Source: Cyanoderma ruficeps (taxonomy: Eukaryota; Chordata; Aves; Passeriformes; Timaliidae). Taken from it: a stretch of DNA of 64,000 nt. Positions 34,701-64,000 of the stretch are shown here, piece by piece. The DNA is taken from assembly GCA_008694505.1 (NCBI GenBank), contig VZDJ01000223.1:2817350-2881349 (forward strand), given 5' to 3'. The notes beneath the pieces are model-generated. The model searched no databases. It was not told where the DNA came from and worked only from the letters and a program-made list of their open reading frames with translations. How positions within the stretch are numbered: position 1 is the stretch's first letter; the number at the start of each line of letters is the position of its first letter. The position numbers and the translations under genes were made by a program.

Positions 34701-37700
34701 GGTGACTCTATGGACTGATTATTTCCTCTGACAAGTCCTTTTATTTTTGTTTCCTAGCTGGTCAATAAAGCTTATGAAGATGAGCTCAGAAATTTTGAAG
34801 CAAGGGAGAAGCACAGACTTTCCAAGCTCAGAGAAGCTGCCAAGGAAGTGGTAGGTGATGCACTGTGGGGATTGCTGGTTGTGTTTTGTTTGGTTGATTT
34901 TTTCTTTTTATATTTGTCTACATGGTCTGTCCAGACACTTTTGGGTACAAAGCCTCCTTGACTTCTGTTGGCATAGTTACAACACTGTACAACTGAAGTA
35001 GTATCTTACTAAGATTAAGTGCTGCAGAAGCGCTAAGGTTATGCAATAATGGGATTTAACCTTTATTTGAACCCTGACCTGCATTTTGTAAATTCTGGTC
35101 TTCTGGAGATTCCAATGCAATATGTCCAAGTTCTCATTCTAAAGTCTGAAAGACATTTAAGTTCTGATGGCCAAACTGTGTTCCATCAGTGTTTCCCTTC
35201 TCATACCTGTTCTCCATCTGTTTTACATCTGCTCCTAAGGAACAAAAGTACAAAGAAAACGTCTTTCAAGAACCTCCAAAAGTGTCTCAGCCAGTGAAAG
35301 TTTATTCTAGAAAAACCACACCTCAGTATCCCAAATACAGCCCGTGGATTCCAAAACGAGGGATCATGAAGCCAAAGCAAGCAGCTCCAAGTAAGAACTG
35401 CAAAACTATGCTTGGTGGAAAACTGGCATCTTTTGAAAGCATGTGTTGAACTCCAAGAATAAAGGCACCAGTCCAACATATACCAGTCAGCTGTAGCATT
35501 TTCCCTTCTTCTGACCTCTATATGTCTGGATTTTTGTTAGGGAAGATAATGCTTTAAGTAAATGTAAACCATCCGTGCACAATCAAGTTGTGACCCATTT
35601 GCTACTTCCTTAAAATCCCTTGGATTATTTTCAGGGCTTGTTTCCATTGCTGCTCCTCCTGTGCTTATTCCACTACAGTCTGAGCTCTCCTTCTGTTATT
35701 TTTCTGAGCATGTATCAGATTTATCACTGGGGCTGTGGCTTGAGCTGAGCCACGTACAGGTCACAGAGCAGGATCTGTCAGGACCCTGCCACTGGATCTG
35801 CTGAGCAAGTGATGCTCCAAGAAAGCCAAGCTACAAATCCTAGGCCCAGCTTTGGTAACCAGCACTGTGCATAAGATCACCAGATAATCCCCTACATACC
35901 TGGATATTGCTCAGCTACACTGCCTTTTTTTTTCTTCCAGTTTTTGAAGGCCATATACTTGGTAAATACCCTTTTGTTTCATCTCTCCATCATCTCTTCC
36001 TGCCAGAAAGATCAAAGATGTAATGGGAATGAGCTGGTTGCAAACCAGTTTATTTTGCACCTGTTTACTTGACCTGGATCTGTCACTGCCACTGCTGTGC
36101 TGGCTTTATTTTAGGTTGCTGCAACCAGAGAGAGGGAGAGAAAGCAATCACTGATTAGTGGTGGTCAGAACCACGTGAAGAAAGAAGGGGATACCTGTCT
36201 TAGTTGGATGGGGTGGTGGTAGGAAATGACACCTGAGCTATAAAACCAGTCCTTCAGAGAAAACAAAAGATTAGGATTGTTTTCTCTGCTGCTGTACTGG
36301 CAGGATATGTCCTGCTGGGCTTATCTTGACATGGTAACAGCAGCATGGTCATTTTATACAGTGCTCAGTGTAAAATATTTCCTGACTTAGGCTGACACAG
36401 TCTGAATGAATTTACAATTAAATATATTCTCCAGGAATTTATTGCTTACCTTTTCTTTATCTTACAGTGACAATAAGAGACAACGACCTCCTCTTGCAGC
36501 TCCTGGAGGAGTTTCCCCACCTGCACATTTCTCCCCGTACTCTGAATAAAATGTGGCAGCGGCAGCTTGCACAAACTGCACACCTTAGAGCACCTTCTGC
36601 CAGACCAAAGCTCCAGAATGAAGTGAGTGTTCTCATTCTTACCTGCTGAATGTCAGCAGAGATTTCCTGACAGGGCACCTGCACACCCCCAGCACAATGT
36701 GGAAGGACGTTCTGCAGCATGATGCAGCTTTTTTTTTTTTTTTTAACCTCCAGGTTGAACAAGCCTTGAAGAAACAGGAGCTGCTTGCTGCAATTATTAA
36801 GAAAGAGCAAGATCACAGGAAGAGACTGGTATGTTCTTTGAAGACTATTTGTTACATGATGCAGAGATTTCACATGGAGCTATCTAGAATGTATATTCCC
36901 AGATCATGAAAGTGGCTTTTTGCCGTATGAGTATTTTTGAGTAGCTCTGGTCTCAAAATGCCACACAATCCATTGTGCAGCTACTGGGATCACAGAAATG
37001 GAATATTATTATGATTACACTGCATCGTTGCCCTAAAACGTAAAACAAATTCTAAAAAAGTGCAAGGAGAAACTTGAGGTTCTGTTGCAGCGCCTGTGGC
37101 AGTGCTGACTCCTCAATTCTATGATAACATGACTTTGCTACATCAGTGGCAACCAATGCTCTAACCATAACTGCCGAGCTGGGGTGTGGCGGTCCCTAGT
37201 AAAGGACCCTAATTCACATCATTCCCAAAGGTTTTCCTGCAAGAGTGTCTGTTGGCAGTCTGGGGTCTGACAGCTGCTGCTCTCCCCTCAGCAGGAGCTC
37301 AGGCAGCGCACGTACCGGCAGCGCTGGGCCCAGAACCAGCTGACGGAGCGGCGGCAGCAGCTGGCCCGGGCCAGGAAATACTACCAGGAGTACAGGGCCC
37401 AGCTCCGGGCCAAGCTGCTGCGGGCCAGGACACGGGAGGAGAAGGTGAGGACGAGATCTCTGCTGCTTTCCTCAGGTCTGGTAGTTGAGTGCTACAAGGG
37501 CAGTGACCAGAGCACAGAGCCAGATGAAGCGGTTGATGAGTCCAGGCCAGAGATGAAACAATTGCTTCTCTGGAAATGTGGATCCAGTGCAGGGCAAACC
37601 ACTGTGAAACGAGAAAGGATGATTTATGGGGCTAAGAAGAGAGAAAGGGTGAAGTATCAGTGTGGAAAAACAGGGCTGGTAACATGAGAAATTGGGGAAA

Positions 37701-38971
37701 TGAGTTTTCAGAAACAGTAGGATTAAGAAGTTGTTCCTACAGTCACCATCCAAAGAAAGCAATCTAAATCTTCAGTTAAGGGAACTGATCAAACAGGCAG
37801 CTTTGTTATTCAGTTGTGTTTGTTAAACAAAATGGACTTTGTGACAGATATGATCTAATTAGGGCTGGACATCAGAGTGAGAGAAAGTAAGGAGAGTTAT
37901 TACACTCTGCAAGAGGAGACACACAGTTGTCACCTTTCAAAATAAAAGATTAGAAGTTTACTGCATAATCCACTGGTAGGGATTTGAGAACTGTTTGCCT
38001 CAAGCTGTGAGCTACAGCTGGTAAGTGTTCATGTGGAGAAATGGAAAGCCTGAGTCCAGGCTGGATTTCCTGCTGCTGGAAACCTGGATGAAGGTCCTGA
38101 AGTCAGACTGCAGAGTACAGGGTGGGTTGTAAATCACAGTGCATGTTCAAAGGCCCTGGCTTGCACAGTTGGGTCATCTGACTAAACTGACATGAAAAAC
38201 TATTTTGTCTATCAAAATTTCAGCTAAATGAGTAATACAAATCCAGCTCAGCTGTATCTGCACCACCATTTCCAGGTACATAATTGTGCTTTTTCATGGG
38301 CTATGGCCTATCCTCATGTAAACACCATTCCAGCAGGAAATAAAGCAGCTGAGAAATGTAAATGTATACTTAAAAGTTCCTGGAAAAAACTTTCCTTTTT
38401 TTAATTGCTGGCAGATATTTAAAAACTTATTTGAGGAAGGCTTAGAAATTCAGAAGCAAAGACTGAGGGACCTGAGAGCTTATGCTCAAGAGAAGCGCGA
38501 TGAGCAACGGAGAGAGCACCAGAATGAGCTGGAGTCTCTGGAGAACTACTACAAAGATCAGGTAAAGCTTCATCTGCATCAGGCAGATCATATTTTTCCA
38601 CTCAGAAGTCTTTCTTTAGTTAGCTCAACTCACACACATGTTATGTTTAGTTTTCCATGCTAGCAGAAGCTATATCTCAAGAATTCCAAGAAATCCAAAC
38701 CAGAGAGAAAGCACAAGCACAAGTAAGTATTCTTAATTTTTTCCAGTTGCTTTTTCTTTTTGCATGCTGTGGCTGATGTCAGTATTTTCTTTAGATGCTA
38801 CAGAAAACAAAAAGAGAACTGAGATCAAAGATGGAAAAGGAAATACAACAACTGCAGGCAGCAATCATGCACAATGATGATGACACCTTTTTTCAAGAAC
38901 TGGAAGCAGACAGACTGAGATCCAGGCTTCAGATAGCTTCTTTCCAGTACAGCCAAAGCAATTTCTTCTAA
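25500..38971 (+). CDS. CEP95: Centrosomal protein of 95 kDa
   Basis: Centrosomal/spindle-pole coiled-coil protein of poorly defined role. Twenty-two coding exons: 25500-25521, 26670-26798, 27165-27272, 28111-28221, 28641-28749, 29179-29288, 30055-30159, 30631-30824, 31230-31299, 31959-32002, 33097-33218, 33532-33658, 33846-33960, 34317-34480, 34758-34850, 35240-35390, 36468-36622, 36754-36828, 37292-37444, 38415-38561, 38651-38722, 38795-38971 (2553 nt, 850 aa; human about 821). The N-terminal ~100 residues ([10 protein letters not shown]..., [34 protein letters not shown]) are the conserved CH-like domain. The middle is low-complexity and acidic. From about residue 490 the sequence is K/E/R/Q-rich coiled coil to the C-terminus SQSNFF. 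Exon 1 encodes only 7 residues. The intron after 33218 begins GC. Exon 8 usage is uncertain because an adjacent in-phase open stretch precedes it. Confidence 0.93.
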
Positions 38972-39131
38972 GACTTGGGTAAATGTCACTGGCTAAGATG
39001 AGCAGAGCCTTTGAGAGCTGCTATAATGGCATGAGGCTGTTTTTCTCTCTAAAATATCTGTTCTGTCATTTTGATCTGTCGGGGGCATAGCTGCTGGGAT
39101 CTGGGATCCCCACAGCACTTTTACGATCACC

Positions 39132-39137
39132 AATAAA
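39132..39137 (+). terminator. CEP95: CEP95 poly(A) signal
   Basis: AATAAA 161 bases after the CEP95 stop codon, followed within 20 bases by a T/G-rich stretch (gtttgtgaattactttttacc). It would close a 3' UTR of about 185 nt. Confidence 0.7.
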
Positions 39138-39159
39138 GTTTGTGAATTACTTTTTACCT

Positions 39160-40640
39160 TCCTAGCAAGGCTGGGGTAATGTTGGGCTCTACCCAGAGGA
39201 AGCTGGGATGAAGTCAGAGTGCTTTAGTGAAGTTTTCCTGGTGGAACAGTTGGATGCTGGGGCTGCTGCTGCTATGGCAGCCTAACACCATCAGCCAGAA
39301 ATCACGGATTGGAAAGCTCACAAAGCACAAGAAGATCTCTAAAAGAACATCAGAGGTTCAGGTTTCCTGTGAAAGGCCAAGTTAGAGAATGCCTCCAATG
39401 AACCTGACATAAATAACTGGGACTTCAAATACATTAAGCAAGGGAAGACTCTTCAGTTGTGTTTGCAGTGTTGGTGTTGCTGGCTTGATAACATAGAGAG
39501 GCATATGAAATACTCTTTCTATGCACTGGGACAAGTTATTTGAAACAGAAAACAATGCAGCTTCTTCTAAAGCTGTACATGATGAAGGAGCTGTGGCTAA
39601 TTCATTCCTAATACATTCCTAATCTTCCACAGGGCCACACTCTTAGGTGCAGCCTGATTACTCCACCTTCACACTGACAGAACCAGAATTCAAGAATTTT
39701 TAAATATTTCACCAGTCAGTTTTTACCTTAGAACTGAAGTAAGGTGTGCTTCCAGGCAGAGCAGGAGCTGACAGCAGGCACTGCCCCTTGGAGCATCTTC
39801 CAGAGCTATAAACAGTGCAGTGCCCAGCAGGAAATCCAGCTCTCACCAGCCAAACACTCTGGAGGTGCCAACAATGAGGGATGAGACTTAAACTGAGAAC
39901 AATTACATAAAACCAAGCTGATACTAAGGAAGTCCATTACTGATACAGCCTCCTCTGCCTGACAAAACTTATAATTAGTTTATCGTGGTAGTAGAAGAGT
40001 TCTTGCTTAAAATTGCTGTGTGAGAAGTGATACAGGAATACTGGATTTAAGTGCACTGTACATACAATATTTAAAGGTTGCCATGAGGGCCTATCTCTGA
40101 TGGAACAGACAACACAGAGAATTCACTCTCATGCTGAAAAATGAGCTAAACATAAAAAAATCCCCAGCATCTGAAGGAGCTTCTTTTACAGATCAAACAA
40201 ACCCGCCAGCTGTTACAGCTTGAAACACCTCTCTGCAATGCAAAAATATAGACCCAAAAAACACACCAAAACATCTCCACAGAACCAGAAACACAAACCC
40301 TGATTTGTACAAACCTTTTCAGGGAGTTGCTGTAAGCCTGGCTAATTTGAAGCCTTTAAGGGACAGTATCTATCAGCTAAGCTGATGAAAGTTAGCAAGT
40401 CTTTACCAAATTTGCCTTTATTTCCCTCGAAGAGCTTTGCTGATTTTTGAGAAGAGACATCTGTTCACCAGTGCTGAGATAAAATCCTTGCCAAGAGATG
40501 CCAGTACCTGGGAGCCAGAAGTAAGACGTGCTGAGTTTGACTAGAACATTCAGCACACTCCTCACTGTAGGTAACAGAATGTAGGAAGTCACCAAATTTC
40601 AAGTATTTTCTCCTGAAACAAAGTCAAGTTACTTAAAAAT
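39160..40640. other. Intergenic gap between convergent CEP95 and SMURF2
   Basis: No coding, RNA or transposon feature could be supported. The sequence is moderately AT-rich with scattered short A/T runs and stays silent in all frames apart from a 67-codon minus frame at 40392-40595 of no recognisable nature. Confidence 0.5.
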
Positions 40641-40644
40641 GACA

Positions 40645-40892
40645 TTGTTACATTTTAAAGATTTAATTAAGAAAAACTTAAAGCTTTTAAAACCATTGAT
40701 GCTGTGACAGTGCAAACAGCATACAATTTATTGCTCAACTTCTGCATGGGTACATACATTAAGTACTTAAAAACCATTTTATACAGATTTATTTTTTTGT
40801 TGTTGTTAAAGCTCATGTAACAGCTGGGTGAAAATACAATGATACCAACGCTAAAACACTCTGTAATAAATACAATGGAAATGATAAACTAA
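40645..40892 (-). repeat. Direct repeat copy 1, end of SMURF2 3' UTR
   Basis: This 248-bp segment is repeated at 44455-44688 in the same orientation with roughly 90 percent identity outside short indels. Both copies share ttgttacattttaaagattt at the low-coordinate end, the central segment from gctgtgacagtgcaaacagc through cattaagtacttaaaaacc, and the outer end aaatgataaactaa. It contains minus-strand AATAAA (40732-40727) and ATTAAA (40667-40662). Confidence 0.95.
40662..40732 (-). terminator. SMURF2: SMURF2 distal poly(A) signals
   Basis: Two minus-strand hexamers lie 65 bases apart: AATAAA at 40732-40727 and ATTAAA at 40667-40662. The duplicated segment stops 17 bases past the ATTAAA, close to where cleavage would be expected. 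No further hexamer with a similar context is seen in the next few hundred bases. Confidence 0.6.
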
Positions 40893-41248
40893 GAACTGTC
40901 AGTTTGTGGAGGAGTAATTACACTTGTATAAACTAATTACAACTACAGACAAAGCTCTGAGGATGTGTAGAGCCAGGAACCTACTACATAGTGTAAAGTA
41001 CAACAAATGGCACCTGGTAACTGTGTGGTGCTGTTTAAAAAGATGCTACATCGAGCTGGAGGATGGTGCTGTGACAGAGGAGCAAAGCTTGAACTTCCAT
41101 CAATGCAGCCTTTTAAATGCACCAGGAGTTCAGTACAGATGTAGTGTTGTAGAACAGGAATTTCAAAACAGCTTGTGTGCTCTGGACTTTAGTACAACAC
41201 AAAAATTTGGTACAAATAAATCAGTTTAGGGAAACTGAACCTATGTGC

Positions 41249-42543
41249 AAAAAAAAAAAAAANNNAAAAAAAAAAAAAAATTAGAATACATACTGTACAA
41301 AGCACCATTACAAAACTCTTTACACCGAGAAATTAAATCCTCTGAAACTCAACTGTGAACTGTATATTTGAAATCTACAAAAGTCACTGTTCATAATTAA
41401 ACATTCATAATGAAAAGCAACAGCATAAAACCATGATGTGACATCTCTCTAAAACAACTAAAGACTGGATAAAGTAAAACCCAGTAAGAGGGACACATTG
41501 AAATAAATATTCACATTAATCATGGGGTGAAAGTCCAAGGTTAAAATGCAATATTAGGCTTAGCACCTTTTTGAGGGGAAAGTAGCTGACATGTTCTTGA
41601 AATAAAATTTTGGAAAGGAATAAACCCTTTGCCATTTTCAGATAAACATCTGACTGGGTGATGAGGTGCTTTAGTTAAAGCTCTCAGTCTTTATGAAGGT
41701 AGAAAGGCACTCAAAATACTTGGTATATTCATCCTCATCTGTCAGCTATGGAAAGTTCAATGCAGATTTGTTTAGTTTTGCCTATAATATATTAAATTTA
41801 CAATACCTGTGGCAGTTAAAAAGGATTCTCAATGTCATACCAAAATGTTTGGTAGGAAAACAGATGTACTGCTAAGGCTGCTGTGAAAATGAATGTAATT
41901 ATCAGCTGATCTCAGATCTCTTTTCTGCAGAGCTCATCTCCTCCCTCCCCAAAGATGCTTTTATGACAGCAATGTGCCCATAACTACGCATTCAATAAAT
42001 CCACCAGCCAGATTTTATATTTGCCATGTTCTATGATCAGGGAGGCTGCAGCCACAGCCTGGGCAAGCACAGGGGGATAAAAAAAAAAAAAAAAAANAAA
42101 AAAAAAAAAAAAAAATCCCTTCTCTCAGTTCTGTGACAGTGGGGTCTCTCCTGTGAACAGTCACGAGGAGCTGTCTGTACAAGCCCTGCAGTCACTCACA
42201 GGGCAGGGCTGGAGCTGTGGCCCAGCCAGGGGCAGCATTTTGGGGGACAAACTCTGGGCAAGAACCCGCTGTGTTCGCCCAGAGCTGCCCCTTCCCTGGT
42301 AACAGTCACCTGGAACTGTCACCTGGGGAGCCCAGCAGGGATGCAAAAGCCCCAGCCCTTCAGCAGGAGTGCACTGAAATAAAGGCTCTGATGTATTTCA
42401 AACCTGGCTGTCACAAGGCTCTGGCCTTTCTGTTTACATCCCTAAGCAGCCTCATCCTGCAGCCAGCCCAGAAAGGGAAGCAAGTCCCTTGGAACAAACC
42501 TGCCAGCAACAGCTGTACCAAAAAAAAAAAAAAAAAAAAAAAA
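41249..42543. repeat. Three long A tracts with undetermined bases
   Basis: Plus-strand A runs occupy 41249-41280 (NNN at 41263-41265), 42079-42115 (N at 42097) and 42520-42543. In the SMURF2 transcript these are U tracts of about 32, 37 and 24 nt. The N bases sit exactly inside the runs, so true lengths are unresolved. Confidence 0.9.
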
Positions 42544-44244
42544 TCAACGTGGATTTGGCCACAATTCTATAGAAGTAGTCCCTTGCCCACTATTCTAACA
42601 CACAACAACCAGTAGTAGTTTACTCACTGTGGCAGTCAGACTTGGCAGAGCAAAATTTAGTTCAAGCTGCGCAGAACAGACACCAAATGAGCTGGTTCAC
42701 TGTGGCTTCCATGCAAACATGGAACAGCTGGTTACATCCCATCCCTTTAGCATTTTCAATACCTTTGACTTTCTTCTCGTTGGCAGTGAAAAAATAGTGC
42801 AGATTTGATGATTAATTGTAACCTAAGTTACGAAAACACAACACTGATTGGAAAAAACCTGCTACTTATTCCAAACATTCTCATGGCTGAGAGGAGAAGG
42901 GCACTGTCTCTGAAGCAGCCTGATTTATCCACACACCACGAGCAGATCAGACAGATTTCAACTGAGAATTTCCAAACTAACGTCAAAGTTCAGTTCCCTC
43001 TACTGGTAGTGCATTTTATTCCCCTTTGAAGAGATCAACCCATGCTATAAATCATATATATACTTACTTCCATCCCTACAATCAATAAATTATGTGCTCT
43101 TACAACCTCATTTCCAAAGCACATTACACATATTTCAGTCAATACACCATTTTTCCTTAGTTGTAACTTAAACCCACGTGTCATGAGCAGCTGGACAAAG
43201 ATTACAACATGTTTTACCTGATAAATCTTTAGCATCAACAAATATAGAATATGATTTGGCTGCATTCAAACAAACTTTGGTTGACTGGACAGGATGGATT
43301 CTGGAACAAACTGCTGACAGGCTTCTGCTGGCAAAGCCCATCAGTGCTTCAACAGCTGAAAAATGCAGTGCTTCAATTTAAGGTCAAAAGCAACAAGAAA
43401 TACTCTTGACAGACTTGTTAGAAAAATGCTGTTTAAAAAAAAAATCAAAACATCTACTGTTCATTAAGAAAAGGTTCTTCCACGTGTAAACACAAGGACT
43501 GTACCAAATACAGTCTGTGTCACTCACTAGAAATTCTGCTGGAGGAATCTGACAAGTGATATAAATAGGACCCCAAAACATCATATCCAGATTTCATGTT
43601 TGAAAAATATAAAAAAAAGCCCCTGTGGCAACATTTACCTGGAATTTACATTGCAGAATATAATGGTTTACTATAAGAAAATGCAGTTAACATGTAAGTG
43701 GCTTTCATTAAAAAGATTAATGATTCTTTCAGCCAATTGTATGCAAAGTTAGAATAATAATCCAAAATATTTTTTTTTCAAAAATAGCAGGTATAATGCT
43801 GTTCAGTATCATACATTTAAAACAGGCTGAAACGTGACTTGTACCGACTGCTGAAGTTGTGTCTTGGAATCTGAGAATAGAAATCAGGTAGGCAAATATA
43901 ATAGATCACCTCTTACAAAAATAGTAGTAGTCTTTAAGTATAGAATACTGCTTAACTGTTGAAATGTAGGAAAAGTCAGCATTCTGTATGTTCAAGATAT
44001 TAGTTTTTAATAGCAGCTGAATGATCCTATGGCAGGAACCACAGGACCTATTTTCTTGAAATAAAAAAAATTTTAAAAATAATAATAAAAAAAAAATCCA
44101 AAAATTATCCTTTCCCTCCCAGTGTCCTAGTGTAGAAAAGGGAAAGTTTCCTGTATTTCAAGCATTTCTTGAGTCTTGGCTGAGGGAAGGAAGGGCTTTC
44201 TGGCTGACAGGAGTATAAATAGAGTCTGGGAGAGGCTGGGAGGG

Positions 44245-60710
<16,466 letters not shown>

Positions 60711-63700
60711 CTATTAGGATAATAAAAGAATTATTAAAGATGTGGCATCTGAATGCAAATTATGGTGACATTTCAAAGAAAATTGGTACAACTTCGAGGA
60801 CTAAGCTGAGACATGTTAGGGATATTTTTTCCTTCTCACAAATCAAAGATGGTTGCACGGGAACTCTGTTTTCACACATGGAATTTTATACATCTTACTT
60901 CAAAAAAGTCATTTCAAGGAATATGAGTGGAAGTTACGGCAGAAAAGGAAGTGAACTGTGAAACTGCAATTAATTTTGTGTGTTGAGATGGACTGTGACA
61001 CTCGACTGGTGGCAGTGAGGCTGGGACAGAGCCAACAGGAGAACCCTGAACAGGAAGAGCTAAAATAAGGAATTCCTCCCTGGCTTTGACTCTTTCTCAC
61101 GTATTTTGTGTGCCCATGGGTTTCAACACATACACACGCACTCAAACACAAAGCCAGGCAAAATTTCACTGCTAGAAGCACTTCACATTTGGTTTACTGG
61201 CTGCTTTCTAACACCAGTGGTAAGAAATGCAACTCACACAAAGCACCCTGAAAAGCCCTTGTTTGCCCTCATCAAAACTGCTCCACTTTTAATTTTTTTT
61301 TTACATGATTCACTGTAATGGGTATTTATGCCTGAAGCTTTTGTACTGCAATTATGAAAACAAAGATTTTTTTAGGCTGCTTTTGTTCCCAATATCACAG
61401 TTTTCAAGTGTCCAATCTGATAATTTATGACATTTGTGTTCCTGTGGAGTTGGGGTGGTTTTTTGATGCTTTGTTATGCCTCTAACAATAAAACAATTGC
61501 TTAAAAAGCTAAATACGTGCTGTGGCCCACATTTCTTGAGGTGGCATTAATGTACCTCGGAACAACTGTCTTCAAGTCCTATTTATTAGCAGTGAAATGA
61601 TCTTGCAGACCTTAACCTGGATGCAACCAAACTTTTGTAAAGATCAGAAAGTTTAAAAAGTTGGAACAGAACTAGCAGATTTTACTTGAGTCCCCTGCTT
61701 TTCAACAACATGTTTTGAAGCTTAGAACTCAACAGACCAAGGCAGGGAGCCCTGGAGTACCTGCTCCATTCTTAATCCATATTAACCTCTAATCTTCCAT
61801 GAACACTAACACTACAAAACAACTTTAGAGGGAAAAATACCTTAAAATTCAACCAAACCAAGATCTCACGTGATGTATTTATTCTGCCATGAGCCCACAC
61901 ACTACAAGTTCACACCACTGCAGGTAGGCAAGGTTTGGCAAACAAAACACACAGAAATGAACATGAACAAAGGCAATTACCTCCTCTTTGCCTAAGTGAG
62001 GACCAAAATTTGTGCACACCTTCATTTTGGAATATGTAAGGGCTCATTTTTTTCTGCACTGCCACATCAGAAATAAACTGGTGGCAGAAAAGAGCTGCAA
62101 GATTAAGACACAATTGAGGTGCCCCTGGATCCATTGCTGAAAATACCCCCTTTTCTTCTGTTTGAAGACAACCCAGGGATTTAAGATAAAGTTTCCCTTG
62201 GTCCCTGTACAAAGGCATACCCACTGTGCACTTGATTTGTAAGATTATCATCTGCTAAAGGCATCAGTTACATTTCAATATTGGTTTCCAATCTTGCATG
62301 GTTTCTTCATTTAAGAAAGTTTATAATTGGAAGAACTGAGAGTATATTTATAACTTATTTTGGTTTTTTACTTATTTTTAATCCAGATTTCTCAACCATC
62401 TAACTACTGTAGTGGAGTTATCTAGTTTTACTCAGGCTCATTCATCCACTCAATAAAGTTGCATAAGTAAAGAAAGATTAAAATATAAGAAGATTAATAA
62501 TGACAACCTAAATAGAAAAAGACAGGAGTCTCTGGAATCTTACCAAGGATGCATTAAATTAAAACAGAACCATGACTGAGTAAACTTGACCTTTCTGATG
62601 ATATCAACAGAAAACACAAGACACAGATTTGCTCTGGGTCTCTGCTGTAACCTGACAAGGTGGTTTTTTGTAGGTTCAGTGCACAATCCAACAGCTCCTG
62701 GTGTTGAGGGGCAGCCCCAGCAGCATCCCAAGGGAGCCAGCCCTGCCTTGGCAGCACCACTTCTCACAGGCACATCAGCTAAAGCCAGCCTGGCAGCCCA
62801 GGCTATGCCCACACTGCTGACTAGGTCTGACTGCTTCTCCCTGACCAGCTCTCTCTAGAGTCTCTTGGTCACTGCACACTGCAATGGATTTGCCACAGGC
62901 CTCCCAGACCTTCCTGCTTTGGGGAGGGGTTTTTGGGTTGGGTGTTTTTCCCCTTTAATGAATGGCAGCATTCCCCAGCAACGCTGACCAGGATGTGAGT
63001 TCATACTCTGGAGGGCAGCATGAGAGCACAGTCCCTGCTCCGTGGCATGAGCAGAATGGAGCTCCCAGCACACCCTGAACCTGCTCTCCTGTGCCCCCAG
63101 CCCAGCCTCCTCTCCGAGGGCACCCACACAGGGCTGCACACACACAGGAACGTTCAGAAGACCAGGACACTGGAGCAAAGCCAAGCAAGCAAACCAAACC
63201 CACAACAAAACACACCCCAGAGGAGTGACTGATTCATCCTTCACTCTTCTGTGCAAGCTCATGTGGAAAATTTAATCGAGAACAGCCTGAAGTGTCAGCA
63301 ATGCACTTAAAATTCCACATTTCTACCATCATTTGACTCTTCTGTGCCACCACACACTGATCTTAATGCAAGCCCTTGCAGATCAGATGGAGACAGATGG
63401 TTAAAGGCACACAAAGAGGTAAAGTCACAGGTGTTATTCAACAGAGCACTCTGAGGGAGGCAAACAAACCTCCTTATCCTGACAAACTTTTGACTTACAT
63501 GACCTATCAGAAATGCTGCCTTCACAAAGAATTGAGAATAGAATGCACCGAAAAAAGAGTGTTTATGAAGTTTTTTTTGTGGATACTTGCTTTTCAATTT
63601 CCCAGCTTCTTTTTAATTCTGAATTTATTTAAAGTTAATGAGTTCACAGAATAACAAAGCACAGTTACTGAGGTTGGTGACAGACTTGTTAATAAGCCAT

Positions 63701-64000
63701 GAAAACACAAAATCAATTGACCCAGTCATCCCAGACAGCAATTTTACTTGCTTGCAAGCAAGATGTTTTTAGGTTTTCCCCAAAACCTAAAGGAAACACA
63801 GCCTTGCTGGAGCTCCCAATGGCCAAGAATTTTGTAGTCAGTTTTTCACAGAGAGTTCACACTCAAAGTGCCACCATTCTTTACAGTGAAATTAAAAACT
63901 TCCTAATTTTTCTTTATTATCTATGATCTTATTTTCCCCAACATTTATTATAATATTTTGGTTTGGGGTTTTTTGGGGTGGTTTGAGCATTTTGGTTTCG
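60711..64000. other. SMURF2 upstream intron running off the window
   Basis: No C2-domain exon was found on the minus strand in this interval. I looked specifically for the expected end of the C2 domain (RLDLCKLG...DTVRGQI) and did not see it. Open frames at 61910-62251, 62855-63262 and others are unremarkable. The final 50 bases are G/T-rich simple sequence. Confidence 0.55.

Larger units (their letters stand above)
40645..44244 (-). other. SMURF2: SMURF2 3' untranslated region
   Basis: From the stop codon (44247-44245) the minus strand runs about 3.6 kb without any splice-supported coding frame to two poly(A) signals near 40.7 kb. The length resembles the long 3' UTR known for mammalian SMURF2, a target of several microRNAs. 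It contains three long U tracts (A tracts on the plus strand), two of which carry undetermined bases. The distal 248 bases are the copy-1 segment of a duplication whose second copy lies in the last intron. Confidence 0.65.

Overview
The window is vertebrate nuclear DNA, almost certainly avian. The coding information sits in short exons with GT-AG introns, and a 3'-terminal CR1 LINE fragment of the avian type lies at the left end. The gene order, MILR1-like (+), POLG2 (-), DDX5 (-), CEP95 (+), SMURF2 (-), is the one known from human 17q23-q24. I rebuilt all five genes exon by exon. POLG2, DDX5, CEP95 and the MILR1-like gene each close in one continuous frame (471, 604, 850 and 317 codons). SMURF2 is cut at its 5' side by the window edge, and 14 exons are visible.

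Layout: 1-1.36 kb is upstream sequence with a CR1 fragment. 1.36-5.3 kb holds a two-Ig-domain inhibitory receptor (MILR1/Allergin-1-like). 5.3-6.95 kb is a convergent intergenic gap. 6.97-12.6 kb is POLG2, the accessory subunit of mitochondrial DNA polymerase. 12.6-15.3 kb carries the POLG2 promoter and an orphan CpG island. 15.3-22.15 kb is DDX5, a DEAD-box RNA helicase and Microprocessor cofactor, with microRNA loci in its longest 3' intron. 22.15-25.5 kb separates the DDX5 and CEP95 promoters. 25.5-39.15 kb is CEP95, a centrosomal coiled-coil protein. 39.15-40.64 kb is a convergent gap. From 40.64 kb to the end is SMURF2, a HECT E3 ubiquitin ligase of the TGF-beta/BMP pathway, including a 3.6 kb 3' UTR; the C2-domain exons lie beyond base 64000.

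The genes are unrelated housekeeping or immune genes that share a syntenic block, not a pathway. Two local arrangements stand out. (1) The DDX5 intron that splits helicase motif V ends in a hairpin matching miR-3064, whose 3p arm runs into the AG of the exon 12 acceptor. DDX5 protein assists pri-miRNA processing, so an autoregulatory loop is conceivable. (2) About 240 bp from the 3' end of the SMURF2 3' UTR, including its poly(A) signals, is duplicated inside the last SMURF2 intron, which splits the catalytic cysteine codon. Use of the intronic signal would give a ligase without its active site.
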